A stretch of DNA of 36,249 nt from Candidatus Parcubacteria bacterium (GCA_019661865.1 JAIFWJ010000007.1:1-36249); one strand, 5' to 3'; positions 16,536 to 25,780 are shown, counted from the stretch's first letter. Numbers and translations are program-made. The notes: a model not told the origin generated them from the sequence alone.

Positions 16536-18482
16536 TTATTCTTGGTGTTCAATGTCTTTCTTCTTCTTCAAGGGGATACCGTGGTGGACCAAGATGTCCT
16601 CGAACTCCTTCTGCTCTATGGTCTCCACTTCTATAAGTCGAGTGGCTATGGCATCAAGGAGCTTCCTATGCTCCACGATGAGCTCCTCAGCCTTAGTCAT
16701 AGCACCTGTCATGATCTTTGAAACTTCTGCATCTATCTCAGCACCCACTCGCTCCGAGTACTCCCTGTCATCTAGTGAAGCTCCGTAGAGAGGCTTCCCA
16801 CCCTGGCCCTCAAGAGCCACCGGTCCAAGCTTCTCAGACATGCCGTACTTGGTCACCATGTCACGCGCGAGAGCGGTAGAAACTTGGAGATCATTTGACG
16901 GACCAGTGGTGAGGTCACCGAAAAGATTCTTCTCCACTACGTATCCTCCTAAGGCTACGGTGATATCATCGATAAATTCTTTCCTAGATTGCAGTTTCTT
17001 ATCTTCAATCGGTAATTTCAAAACATATCCTGCTGCGCGACCACGAGAGATGATAGATATCTTGTGCACCGGGTCTGCATACTGAAGAACAGATGCTACA
17101 ACTGCATGACCAGCCTCGTGATATGCCGTAAGTCTCTTCTCAGTCTTCGAGAGTATATGGCTTCTCCTCTCTGGACCGAGCATGACTTTCTCTATAGATC
17201 GTATGAGGTCAAACTGGAAGACCTTGTTCCTGTTCTCACGCGCAGCAAGTATTGCTGCTTCATTCATAAGAGAGTAAAGGTCTGCTCCGGAGAAGCCTGG
17301 CGTGCGCTCTGCTATGAGTGGAAGGTTTACATCTTCTGCGAAGGGCTTGCGCCTAGCGTGGATGAGTAAGATCTCTTCTCTATCCTTCCTGTCTGGAAGA
17401 TCGAGAGTTACTCGGCGGTCAAATCTTCCCGGGCGGAGAAGTGCAGGATCTAGTACATCGGGGCGGTTCGTCGCAGCCATGACTATAACCTTCTCATTGG
17501 GCTCGAAGCCGTCCATCTCTACAAGTATCTGATTTAAAGTTTGTTCACGCTCATCGTTTCCACCCCCCACACCGGTGCCTCGCACCCGTCCGACAGCATC
17601 TATCTCGTCGACGAAGATGATAGCCGGTGCAGCACGCTTAGCCATGTCGAATAAGTCTCGTACCCGTGAGGCTCCCACACCTACGAACATCTCTACGAAT
17701 TCAGAACCTGATATAGAGAAGAAGGACACTCCTGCTTCTCCTGCTACAGCACGAGCAAGAAGTGTCTTACCTGTGCCTGGTGCACCCATGAGAAGTATTC
17801 CTTTAGGAATACGCGCCCCAATTTCAAGAAACTTTTTCGGATTCTTTAAGAAATCCACAATCTCTGCGAGCTCCTCCTTAGCTTCCTTGGCACCTGCCAC
17901 ATCCTTGAAGGTCACCTTCTGAGACTTGTCGTCCGGTGAGATCATACGCGCTTTAGATTGCCCGAATGTAAATGCCTGTACTCCTGCACCCTTCACCTGA
18001 CGAGAGAGAAACCACAAGAAGAAGACGACAAATAAAATAGGCAAGATTATAGGTGCAAGTGAGAGTATCCAGTAGCCGAAGCCCTGGTCACTTACTACAC
18101 TTATCTTCACCTTACTCAACTGTTCACCTGTCACACCGTAATTCTTAAGAGTAGTGGTAAGAGCAGTGTTTTCCTCCTTCTTACTCACCTTAATGGTGTT
18201 GTCTCCGTACTTAACTGAAAGATCATTCCCTTTTACCTCCACAGATGTGACTAATCCCTGATTTATCTGGTTCGAAAGATCCGAGAGAGAAATTTCTTCT
18301 GTCTTACTTCCTAGACCAGAGAGTGCAGAATAAATACTAATAAGGAGTAAGAAGATAATGAGCGCCAAGATGCCTTGATTCATAAGTCCTCCGCCACCTG
18401 GTCCCCTCTTTTTTATAATGATCTTGAGAGGCTTTTTATTCTTTTGTGATTCTTTATCTGGTTGCTTGTCTTGAGGTGCCAT
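16536..18482 (-). CDS. ftsH: ATP-dependent zinc metalloprotease FtsH
   Basis: 648 aa; [26 protein letters not shown] region, HEAGH zinc motif. Confidence 0.97.
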   Translation of the reverse strand: MAPQDKQPDKESQKNKKPLKIIIKKRGPGGGGLMNQGILALIIFLLLISIYSALSGLGSKTEEISLSDLSNQINQGLVTSVEVKGNDLSVKYGDNTIKVSKKEENTALTTTLKNYGVTGEQLSKVKISVVSDQGFGYWILSLAPIILPILFVVFFLWFLSRQVKGAGVQAFTFGQSKARMISPDDKSQKVTFKDVAGAKEAKEELAEIVDFLKNPKKFLEIGARIPKGILLMGAPGTGKTLLARAVAGEAGVSFFSISGSEFVEMFVGVGASRVRDLFDMAKRAAPAIIFVDEIDAVGRVRGTGVGGGNDEREQTLNQILVEMDGFEPNEKVIVMAATNRPDVLDPALLRPGRFDRRVTLDLPDRKDREEILLIHARRKPFAEDVNLPLIAERTPGFSGADLYSLMNEAAILAARENRNKVFQFDLIRSIEKVMLGPERRSHILSKTEKRLTAYHEAGHAVVASVLQYADPVHKISIISRGRAAGYVLKLPIEDKKLQSRKEFIDDITVALGGYVVEKNLFGDLTTGPSNDLQVSTALARDMVTKYGMSEKLGPVALEGQGGKPLYGASLDDREYSERVGAEIDAEVSKIMTGAMTKAEELIVEHRKLLDAIATRLIEVETIEQKEFEDILVHHGIPLKKKKDIEHQE

Positions 18483-18534
18483 ATGCGAATAAGACGTATT
18501 AGATGCCCATTATATCCAAATGTTAGTATTTTGC

Positions 18535-18546
18535 TATTATCTTCTT
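18535..18546 (+). promoter_or_regulatory. smpB extended -10 (TGC-TATTAT) placed 6 nt before ATG
   Basis: TATTAT (18535-18540)-cttctt-ATG (18547). Confidence 0.55.
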
Positions 18547-18990
18547 ATGACTACATTTGCCGATAACAAGAAGGCCAGGTTCGACTATGAAATCCTCGAG
18601 ACTCTCTCGGCAGGGCTTGAGCTTCTTGGTAGTGAAGTGAAGTCCGTAAAGCTCGGGAAAATTTCTCTTAATGGATCTTTCATCGGTGTGCGAGGCAAAG
18701 AGGCATATCTCTTAGGAGCTGAAATCTCTCCCTACCAGCCTGGAAACAGCTCTTCGGAGATTGACCGAGAGAGACCCAAGAAACTTCTCTTATCTAAGGA
18801 AGAGATTATACGCTTAAGTGAGGCCGAAAATACCAAAGGCTTGACAATAGTGCCTCTTAAGGTGTATAATAAAGGTAGATTTCTGAAGCTCGATCTCGGC
18901 ATAGCTCGTGGTAGACGCAAGTTCGACAAACGAGAGAGTATAAAGAAGCGAGATACTGAGCGAGACATAAAAAGATCTTTGAAAGGATAA
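18547..18990 (+). CDS. smpB: SsrA-binding protein SmpB
   Basis: MTTFADNKKARFDYEILETLSAGLELLGSEVKSVKLGKISLNGSFI...RGRRKFDKRESIKKRDTERDI; ORF track extends to 18520 but ATG at 18547 fits homologs. Confidence 0.95.
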   Translation: MTTFADNKKARFDYEILETLSAGLELLGSEVKSVKLGKISLNGSFIGVRGKEAYLLGAEISPYQPGNSSSEIDRERPKKLLLSKEEIIRLSEAENTKGLTIVPLKVYNKGRFLKLDLGIARGRRKFDKRESIKKRDTERDIKRSLKG

Positions 18991-19030
18991 ACCGCTTCCC
19001 TTTTTGTTCGTGATTCGTCGTTAATAAAGA

Positions 19031-19432
19031 GGGGATGTCAGTTTTGACATAAGGATTCTCACCATTCGTGCAAAGCGGAGCTCCAAGAACTCCTTAAAAG
19101 CTTGGAAACATAAGTGCAAACACATTTGTTGCACGAGCTAAATCAGTTCTCTCTCCATATTTTGGAATGAACGATTTAACTTTCGCTTACGCTAGAGCTT
19201 AACCGCTCACGTTTCGAACATTTTTCTTCTTGTTGTTTAGTCCGGGTAGAAAAATGCTAATTGGCTAAACTGTAACTCCGATGCTGCTCACCTCGGTGCC
19301 AAACATTCGAGCTCTGGAGAATATTCGTTTCGTCTAACTTTTAGACTACTCTCCGAAAACACAAGTTAGTCTATGCTTTGTAGATTCGTTTAGTGATTCT
19401 TTATGGACGTGGGTTCAATCTCACCATCTCCA
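19031..19432 (+). ncRNA. ssrA: tmRNA (SsrA)
   Basis: 5' GGGGATG pairs with 3' CATCTCC; T-arm GGGTTCAATC; resume codon context taagtGCAAAC; tag reading frame 19116-19202 ending TAA; directly downstream of smpB; terminator follows. Confidence 0.92.
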
Positions 19433-19448
19433 CAACAAACTGATTAAC

Positions 19449-19479
19449 AAAACCACTCTACGCAGAGTGGTTTTGTTTT
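19449..19479 (+). terminator. Rho-independent terminator of ssrA
   Basis: AAACCACTCT ACGC AGAGTGGTTT TGTTTT. Confidence 0.9.
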
Positions 19480-19481
19480 AT

Positions 19482-20030
19482 TTATCTTAATTCACTCAAG
19501 ACACTTGCACGACGGAAGAAGAAGGCTGAGGTCAAAAACATTAGAGCGAAAATTCCGTTCAAAATAAACACTCCTACTACACCTGGAGGCTTTTCTGTAA
19601 TTTGTGGAGCGGCAATCACAAGTATGATGACGGGTACAAGCATCTGAGCCACTGCCATACTAAATGCCGCCCGAGACATGCCGGTAGGCTTAAAGTGTCC
19701 AATAAATGCTCCAATGAATCCAGTAACTATCACTCCTAGGTACATAAGATTCGCAGTCATGTATCCATCTCCGATGATACCTACCGCAGCATTTATCCAA
19801 ACTAGAAGAAGACTTGCCACAGCTGCTACTCCCACTGCCCGACGGTAATCGGTAGTAGAACCTTGTCTGGCGATGTAAAGATATGCGAGACCCGTACCGA
19901 AAATAAGAGAGCCCATAAAGACGAAGTCGAAGATGCTCCAGTTCCAATTGCTCGAAAACTTCATCATTACTAGAGGGATGAGGAGTATGGCCAGAGTCAG
20001 GAGGGCAAGGCGGATAATACTTTTCTTCAT
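19482..20030 (-). CDS. Hypothetical polytopic membrane protein
   Basis: 182 aa, several hydrophobic helices; SD agagga; TATAAT upstream. Confidence 0.7.
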   Translation of the reverse strand: MKKSIIRLALLTLAILLIPLVMMKFSSNWNWSIFDFVFMGSLIFGTGLAYLYIARQGSTTDYRRAVGVAAVASLLLVWINAAVGIIGDGYMTANLMYLGVIVTGFIGAFIGHFKPTGMSRAAFSMAVAQMLVPVIILVIAAPQITEKPPGVVGVFILNGIFALMFLTSAFFFRRASVLSELR

Positions 20031-20153
20031 AAGTCCTCTAATAATTCCAAATTATAACCACTCTGTCCACTAAGAGAATAAGATTATTCTAGTCATATTT
20101 GCATTCTTTTGGCAAAGGTATAAGGTTTTTCTAGACACTAAACAGGAGTACAT

Positions 20154-20600
20154 ATGGGCAATCGCGGTACGACCCCGAATTGGGACGACGAGCAGATCTC
20201 CAAGTACGGAATATTCGGGCATTTCCGAATGGTATCTGCGCCCGCTAGGGCTGAACGAGCCCGCAGGGATGCCAAGCTTGTAGAAGAAAACATCGGTCAG
20301 GTGCTCTCTCTTCTCAACGACACATCTCTCGACACACTAGTGAGGGCGACATACGCTATTCCATGTCTAGCAAAAAGCCTCTTGTTACCAGAAGATCTCA
20401 GATTGAAGAACTGGCGCGAGCTTGTAGCTAGGGAGATCTACGAAGACTGGTTCCAAAATACTAAGCAATGGGGACCTGCGCCTCCCTTCGAAATCCTTTC
20501 CACGGAAGATCAAGAGCCTTTCTACAAAGTAGTGGAAGCCACAGTAGAAGCACTTCGGATGGAAGTCACGATGGCTGAGCTCCGGGGCGCCTGTGAATGA
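20154..20600 (+). CDS. Hypothetical soluble protein
   Basis: 148 aa; SD caggag upstream of ATG, terminator downstream; no recognised family. Confidence 0.65.
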   Translation: MGNRGTTPNWDDEQISKYGIFGHFRMVSAPARAERARRDAKLVEENIGQVLSLLNDTSLDTLVRATYAIPCLAKSLLLPEDLRLKNWRELVAREIYEDWFQNTKQWGPAPPFEILSTEDQEPFYKVVEATVEALRMEVTMAELRGACE

Positions 20601-20614
20601 AAACTTAGTCCTTC

Positions 20615-20634
20615 ACCGCCTCGGCGGTTTTTAT
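20615..20634 (+). terminator. Rho-independent terminator
   Basis: ACCGCC TC GGCGGT TTTTATTT. Confidence 0.85.
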
Positions 20635-20690
20635 TTGCAAAAAGATTCTTCTGACGTAAGATTCTCCCAGACTAATACCGGAGAGATCCA

Positions 20691-21248
20691 ATGGATAACT
20701 CTGCCTACATCGCGAAAGCACGCATCTTCGCTAAGAAGGCTCACGGGTCACAGACTCGTGCAAGTGGCAAAACTTATACCAGTGACCACTGTCTACGGGT
20801 TGCAATACAGGTCAGGAGGTATGGAGGTGACACGGAATGTATAGTAGCCGCCTTTCTGCATGACGTAGTAGAGGATACTCCAGTAACCATAGAAGAGATT
20901 CGAAGGAAGTTCGGGGATGATGTGGGAAATCTTGTCCTGGCTCTTACTGACTCAAACGAGATCACAAATCTGCCCATCGCTCAAAGGAAACAGAAGCAGG
21001 CAGAGCATATACGACTCTGTGATAGTCGAGTTAAATTAGTGAAAGTTTGTGATCAGCTCGACAATGTGGAGTCCATCATTAATGATAACCCTGGCTGGGA
21101 TGCGGAGAGGTGTCTGGATTATGCTAACGGTGCCATGAGCATAGTCAACGAGTGTCAGGATGTAATACCTCTGAGCCTGTGGAACCGCTTCCGGAGTGTC
21201 CATTCGCAAGTTCTTCAGTTATATTCAGGGACACATACCGAGCCATGA
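20691..21248 (+). CDS. HD-domain phosphohydrolase (RelA/SpoT-HD / MESH1-like)
   Basis: 185 aa; AKKAHGSQTRASGKTYTSDHCLRVA, AAFLHDVVEDTPVTIEEIRRKFGDDVGNLVLALTDSNE. Confidence 0.82.
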   Translation: MDNSAYIAKARIFAKKAHGSQTRASGKTYTSDHCLRVAIQVRRYGGDTECIVAAFLHDVVEDTPVTIEEIRRKFGDDVGNLVLALTDSNEITNLPIAQRKQKQAEHIRLCDSRVKLVKVCDQLDNVESIINDNPGWDAERCLDYANGAMSIVNECQDVIPLSLWNRFRSVHSQVLQLYSGTHTEP

Positions 21249-21261
21249 TCTCGGTTTTTTA
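21237..21261 (+). terminator. Rho-independent terminator overlapping the HD gene stop codon
   Basis: ACCGAG ccatgat CTCGGT TTTTTATTTTT; the TGA lies in the loop. Confidence 0.85.
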
Positions 21262-21294
21262 TTTTTATTAAAATTTTGGTCTATAATATAGATA

Positions 21295-22344
21295 ATGAAA
21301 AAATTTTGGTTCGCACTTATTTCTCTACTAGCAATTATTTCTCCATTGTTCGTAAGTGCTCATGAAGCGTATGTACTCACCACCAAGGAGTGGGACTACG
21401 GCATCATGCATCCAGGTGCTGGGCGCTTGCTAGGAGCTCTAACGCCCGAGAACTTTAAGGTCATTGTAGTTATTACTCTCTCCATTGTTGCGGCTCTTAT
21501 CTTCACCTTCTTCTTCAGACTCACTTCGATAGCTGGGTTTCTAGGTAGGCAGGTAGAAAGGCTTTCCGTAATAGGGCCGATCATCGTGCGTCTCACCTTC
21601 GCCACAGCACTCTTTTTCTCTGCTCACACTGATCATATACTTGGACCGGAGTTGCCGCTAAGTGTTTTACCCTATGATCACCTTCTCAGGGCTACTCTTT
21701 ATATCGCGAGCATATGTATTGCACTTGGATTTCTTACAGAGATCATGGCACTCGCATCACTCGCCATATTTATACTCGCAGCCAGAGAATACGGAGCATA
21801 CATTATTACTTATCTCAATTACTTAGGAGAAATTATTGTTCTTCTACTCTTCGGCTCAAGAGAATGGTCTATAGATAGAAAAATCTTCGGTCCACTTAAA
21901 CGCTTAAGGAACTGGAGCAATTATAAGACTGTCATTGTGCGCATATGTTACGGTTTAGCACTTATTTATGCTGCCGTAAATATAAAATTGTTTCATCCTC
22001 TTCTCACCATCCAAGTAGTAAACGACTATCATTTAAACCAGTTCCACTGGCTCTTCCCCCATGACCCGTTACTTATCGCTCTGGGCGCGGCCATTACAGA
22101 GATAGTTATAGGATTATTTATAATTTTTGGATTCGAGATGAGGCTGACAGTTCTGGTAAGTGTTTTCTACATAACACTTTCACTCCTCTTCTTCCGTGAA
22201 GCGGTTTGGCCACACTTACTTCTCTATGGCATTTCATTTAACCTACTGGTTGAACCAGAAGTATTTACACTGGATCATTTAGTAGAAAATAGATTTAAAG
22301 GTGGTTTCCTTAAGGGACTATTCAGACACGGCTCTCCTACTTAA
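21295..22344 (+). CDS. DoxX-like polytopic membrane protein
   Basis: 349 aa; signal peptide-like N-terminus and two DoxX-like repeats (VRLTFATALFFSAHTDHI..., VRICYGLALIYAAVNIKLFHP...). Confidence 0.6.
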   Translation: MKKFWFALISLLAIISPLFVSAHEAYVLTTKEWDYGIMHPGAGRLLGALTPENFKVIVVITLSIVAALIFTFFFRLTSIAGFLGRQVERLSVIGPIIVRLTFATALFFSAHTDHILGPELPLSVLPYDHLLRATLYIASICIALGFLTEIMALASLAIFILAAREYGAYIITYLNYLGEIIVLLLFGSREWSIDRKIFGPLKRLRNWSNYKTVIVRICYGLALIYAAVNIKLFHPLLTIQVVNDYHLNQFHWLFPHDPLLIALGAAITEIVIGLFIIFGFEMRLTVLVSVFYITLSLLFFREAVWPHLLLYGISFNLLVEPEVFTLDHLVENRFKGGFLKGLFRHGSPT

Positions 22345-22355
22345 CTTTATTTAAC

Positions 22356-22817
22356 TTAACTTTTTTCAGTCTTCTTTAAAATCTCAAGCAGAAGTTCGTT
22401 CTGATTCTCCAAGTGGGCGATGACGGTCTCGATCTCCTTCTCTGCCTTTTCATTGATATGAAAGTCTGCTTCTGCACGCATATCGGCGAATCTGCTTTCC
22501 AAGTTCTGCCCAACCATAATGAGTGGCAGAAGTATGAGCTGAATCATATTAGATATAAAAAGCCAGACCACGAAGGCTGGCGCTGGATCGAAACGAAACT
22601 CGTGCGGCGCAAGAAGGTTCCAAAGTAACCACCCTAATGTCCATATAAACAAAACTAGGAAGAATCCCATCGAGCCCACATGGTGAGTGATAAAGACGGC
22701 GAACTCCTCTAAGGGGCTGAGTGCTACATGCGTATCCTTTATCACTCCTCGTACTGGGCGGCGACTTGCCTTTAACTCCTCAAGTGAAGGCAACTTATGT
22801 TTATACTCTACGGTCAT
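22356..22817 (-). CDS. DUF1003 family membrane protein
   Basis: 153 aa; FAVFITHHVGSMGFFLVLFIWTLGWLLWN...NMIQLILLPLIMVGQN...AEADFHINEKAEKEI. Confidence 0.88.
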   Translation of the reverse strand: MTVEYKHKLPSLEELKASRRPVRGVIKDTHVALSPLEEFAVFITHHVGSMGFFLVLFIWTLGWLLWNLLAPHEFRFDPAPAFVVWLFISNMIQLILLPLIMVGQNLESRFADMRAEADFHINEKAEKEIETVIAHLENQNELLLEILKKTEKS

Positions 22818-22879
22818 ATCTTGTTATGTATGAAAATTATACACCGTGTGCTATAATACATCTAATAAAGAAAAACGAA

Positions 22880-23389
22880 TTGCAGACCCCTCGTACTAAC
22901 CACGCCATCCGAGTACGCGAACTACGCGTCATCGGGCCAAAAGGAGAAAATTTCGGAGTCCTAACCTTAGAAGAAGCCCTTAAGAAAGCCGAGGAATTTA
23001 GCCTGGATCTTATAGAGATATCTCCTAATGCTAACCCTCCCGTGGCCAAGATCACAGACCTCGGTAAGTACATGTATGAGGAGAACAAGAAGCAGAAAGC
23101 CTCCAAGGGTAAGGCCCATTCAGTAGAGGTAAAGACTGTTCAAGTAAAGCTCGGTACAGGAGATCATGACCTCGGTCTCAAGGCTAAGAAGGCCAGCACC
23201 TGGCTTGGTGAGGGCAATAGAGTAAAGATTGACTTATTCTTACCCGGCCGAGCCAAGTACCTAGATGAAAAGTTCCTCCGGGAACGTATAGACCGGATCT
23301 TGAAGCTCCTTACTGTCCCTTATACCATTGCCGACCCAGCTAAGAAGAGTCCCAAGGGCATGACAGTCATAATTGAGCGTGCTCGCTAG
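22880..23389 (+). CDS. infC: Translation initiation factor IF-3 (non-ATG start; TTG at 22880 or ATA at 22865)
   Basis: NHAIRVRELRVIGPKGENFGVLTLEEALKKAEEFSLDLIEISPNANPPVAKITDLGKYMYE...; no plausible in-frame ATG at the N-terminus. Confidence 0.92.
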   Translation: MQTPRTNHAIRVRELRVIGPKGENFGVLTLEEALKKAEEFSLDLIEISPNANPPVAKITDLGKYMYEENKKQKASKGKAHSVEVKTVQVKLGTGDHDLGLKAKKASTWLGEGNRVKIDLFLPGRAKYLDEKFLRERIDRILKLLTVPYTIADPAKKSPKGMTVIIERAR

Positions 23390-23427
23390 ACAAATTCGCC
23401 GAAACCTGTAGTATATAGGCCCTATCT

Positions 23428-23622
23428 ATGTCAATGAAGACCAATAAGTCCTACGCGAAACGCCTCAAAGTTACCAAGACTGGCAAGCTTATAGCACGTA
23501 AGACTGGCCAGAACCACTTCAACTCTAAGGAGTCGAGTAAGGAGAGGTTCCAGAAGGGTCGTAACTCCGAGTTCCATATGTCCAACAAGGAGCGCTCTCG
23601 CTTCCTAGTAAATATTAAATAA
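23428..23622 (+). CDS. rpmI: 50S ribosomal protein L35
   Basis: 64 aa; KTNKSYAKRLKVTKTGKLIARKTGQNHFNSKESS; follows infC. Confidence 0.92.
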   Translation: MSMKTNKSYAKRLKVTKTGKLIARKTGQNHFNSKESSKERFQKGRNSEFHMSNKERSRFLVNIK

Positions 23623-23627
23623 TTGTC

Positions 23628-23972
23628 ATGACCAGAGTTAAGAAAGGAGTTAATGCGCTGAAGTGGAGGAGAAACCTGCTTTCCCGCACTAAGGGTTACC
23701 GCCATGGTAGGAAGTCCAAGGAGCGTGCAGCTACCGAGGCACTTTTTCATGCTGGTGCATACGCTTTCGCTCACAGACGAGACAAGAAGGGTGACTTCCG
23801 TCGCCTCTGGAATGTCCGCCTTTCTGCGGCCCTTAAGGCTGAAGGGTTAAGCTACTCTAAATTCATTCCTGCATTGAAGAAGAAGGGTATCGCACTCGAC
23901 CGTAAGATCCTCTCCGAGATTGCTGGTAACCACCCAGAAGTCTTCAGGAAGCTCCTAGCAGAAGTTAAGTAG
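23628..23972 (+). CDS. rplT: 50S ribosomal protein L20
   Basis: 114 aa; TRVKKGVNALKWRRNLLSRTKGYRHGRKSKERAATEALFHAGAYAFAHRRDKKGDFRRLW. Confidence 0.95.
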   Translation: MTRVKKGVNALKWRRNLLSRTKGYRHGRKSKERAATEALFHAGAYAFAHRRDKKGDFRRLWNVRLSAALKAEGLSYSKFIPALKKKGIALDRKILSEIAGNHPEVFRKLLAEVK

Positions 23973-23983
23973 AACTATAAGAT

Positions 23984-25342
23984 CTATAAATCGAGTTCGT
24001 ATTCCTTGAGTCTTTCTGGGACAATAGCATTTACCTTTTGTTCTTCATGGAGGCGTTCGGCAAGAAATTCTGAAGTCTTGGTCTCTCCCATTGTTATAAA
24101 GACTTGGTCTAAGGTGTTTTTAGATTCACTTACGAAGTCCACCAAGTGATCCGAGTCCATATGCCCAGAGAATCCTTCTATGGATACTACTCGTGCACGG
24201 ACATCTACTTCTTGTCCATGGATTGAAACTTTTTTCTTCCCTTCATATATCTCTCTACCCAGTGTGGCCGGTGCTTGGTAACCGACGAGGAGAACAGTGG
24301 CATTCGGATCAGGAAGATAGCGAGCTTCATGATTTAAAATACGTCCTGCAGTAGACATCCCAGATCCGGCTAGAATAATTTTCGGATTCTCTGCTTCAAA
24401 TATTTCATGTGCATCACGAGCTCGTACTAGTTCATGAAGTTTCGGGAAATTAAAAATATCATCGTGCTTAAGCTCATCCTTAGCAGATGAGTTAAAGAAT
24501 CTCGCCCCTACATGTTCATAAACTTTAGTTATATTTATAGCAAGTGGTGAGTCTAGGAAGACAGGAACTGGTTTTAAATCTGCTTCGAATAATTTATTAA
24601 GTTCATAAAGTATGATCTGGGTCCTTTCAAGAGAAAATATGGGGATCATAAGCACGCCCTTACTCTCTATAGTTTCTCTAACTACTTCTTTAAACTTTCT
24701 GTCTCTCTCATCTACCGGCTCATGGTTTCTATCTCCATATACAGACTCCATCAGTATGTAGCTTGCACCCGCAGGCTTCTCTGGATCTGGCAAGATAAGT
24801 GAAGGAGCGTTACCCAAGTCTCCGGTAAAAAAGATTGATTTCCCAGAGGGAAATGTAAATTTATACATAGCAGATCCCAAGATATGCCCAGAGTTAAAGA
24901 GCTCCAGAGTGAAGTCTTGGAAGTCCGTTTTAGCATGATACTCAAGTGTTTGCCATAGGCTCATTGCTCTTTCAACTTCTTTCTCCGTATAAAGTGGCTC
25001 TTCTCCCTTGGCCTCTGCTCCGACTTGAGTTAAGTGAGCACTATCAAGAAGCATGAGATGCGAGAGCTCTTTAGTGGGTTCTGTGGAAAATATCTTTCCA
25101 CTAAAGCCCCTCTTTATAAGCAGTGGAATCTTACCTATGTGATCTGCATGGGCGTGAGTAACGAAGAGGGTGTGAATCTCCCTCGGCTCGTAGTCGAAGG
25201 TTGCATTTATTTTTTCTGAACCTTCGACTCCTTGGAGAATTCCGCAATCAATTAAATATTTTTTGCCTCTGACTTCTAACTGAAAATTGGCACCAGTCAC
25301 GGCACCTACTCCACCGAACGCTGTAAGAACCGGTTTACTCAC
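23984..25342 (-). CDS. MBL-fold / beta-CASP RNA metallo-hydrolase
   Basis: 452 aa; THAHADHIGKIP, FFTGDLG, SGMSTAGRILNH, GFSGHMDSDHL motifs. Confidence 0.93.
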   Translation of the reverse strand: MSKPVLTAFGGVGAVTGANFQLEVRGKKYLIDCGILQGVEGSEKINATFDYEPREIHTLFVTHAHADHIGKIPLLIKRGFSGKIFSTEPTKELSHLMLLDSAHLTQVGAEAKGEEPLYTEKEVERAMSLWQTLEYHAKTDFQDFTLELFNSGHILGSAMYKFTFPSGKSIFFTGDLGNAPSLILPDPEKPAGASYILMESVYGDRNHEPVDERDRKFKEVVRETIESKGVLMIPIFSLERTQIILYELNKLFEADLKPVPVFLDSPLAINITKVYEHVGARFFNSSAKDELKHDDIFNFPKLHELVRARDAHEIFEAENPKIILAGSGMSTAGRILNHEARYLPDPNATVLLVGYQAPATLGREIYEGKKKVSIHGQEVDVRARVVSIEGFSGHMDSDHLVDFVSESKNTLDQVFITMGETKTSEFLAERLHEEQKVNAIVPERLKEYELDL

Positions 25343-25343
25343 A

Positions 25344-25751
25344 TCAATTTATGTAAAAATTCTGTTTTCTCCCCACCAGTCCTGCAATGGACGCTCCTAC
25401 CATATCTGCTAAGAGGTCGAGGAAAGTATCTTGTCCATAAGTTTCCCCATATGCAGGGTTCGCCATTCCATATACGAGTTCGAAGAACTCCCACGCCACT
25501 CCCGCCACGAGTACAAATACGAAGGCGGTAATGAAAGCTTGTCTCATGCTGGGTCGAAACTTGCCAAAGAGTCCCGAGTCCCACCAGAGCCAGATACCGA
25601 AAAATCCTAGTGAGATTCCAGCTAAGAAATGTATAAACTTATCGAAATATGGCACCGACCAGTACCAGTAAAAGAGACTAGCCATGTAATGCAAGACTCC
25701 TAAGATGATTAGAATTCCGAAGGTTGAGTATAGAAGTGAACGTTTCTTCAT
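25344..25751 (-). CDS. DUF2238/VanZ-like small membrane protein
   Basis: ATG at 25751 (MKKRSLLYSTFGIL...) preferred over the upstream TTG; FDKFIHFLAGISLGFFGIWLWW, ...DTFLDLLADMVGASIAGLV. Confidence 0.78.
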   Translation of the reverse strand: MKKRSLLYSTFGILIILGVLHYMASLFYWYWSVPYFDKFIHFLAGISLGFFGIWLWWDSGLFGKFRPSMRQAFITAFVFVLVAGVAWEFFELVYGMANPAYGETYGQDTFLDLLADMVGASIAGLVGRKQNFYIN

Positions 25752-25763
25752 CCAGACATTATA
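25752..25763 (-). promoter_or_regulatory. -10 box TATAAT placed 6 nt before ATG of 25344..25751
   Basis: Minus: TATAAT-gtctgg-ATG. Confidence 0.6.
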
Positions 25764-25780
25764 CAAACAGAATTATGCCA

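Noticed and set aside
17575-17922. Plus-strand ORFs antisense to ftsH
   Set aside because: Shadow ORFs of the conserved AAA domain coding strand.
20593-20844. 83-aa ORF between the hypothetical and HD genes
   Set aside because: Spans a terminator and overlaps the HD gene start in a different frame.
20598-21248. Possible TGA recoding (as in Gracilibacteria/Absconditabacteria)
   Set aside because: TGA acts as a normal stop at the ends of 20154..20600 and 20691..21248, where terminators follow; no in-frame TGA seen in conserved genes.
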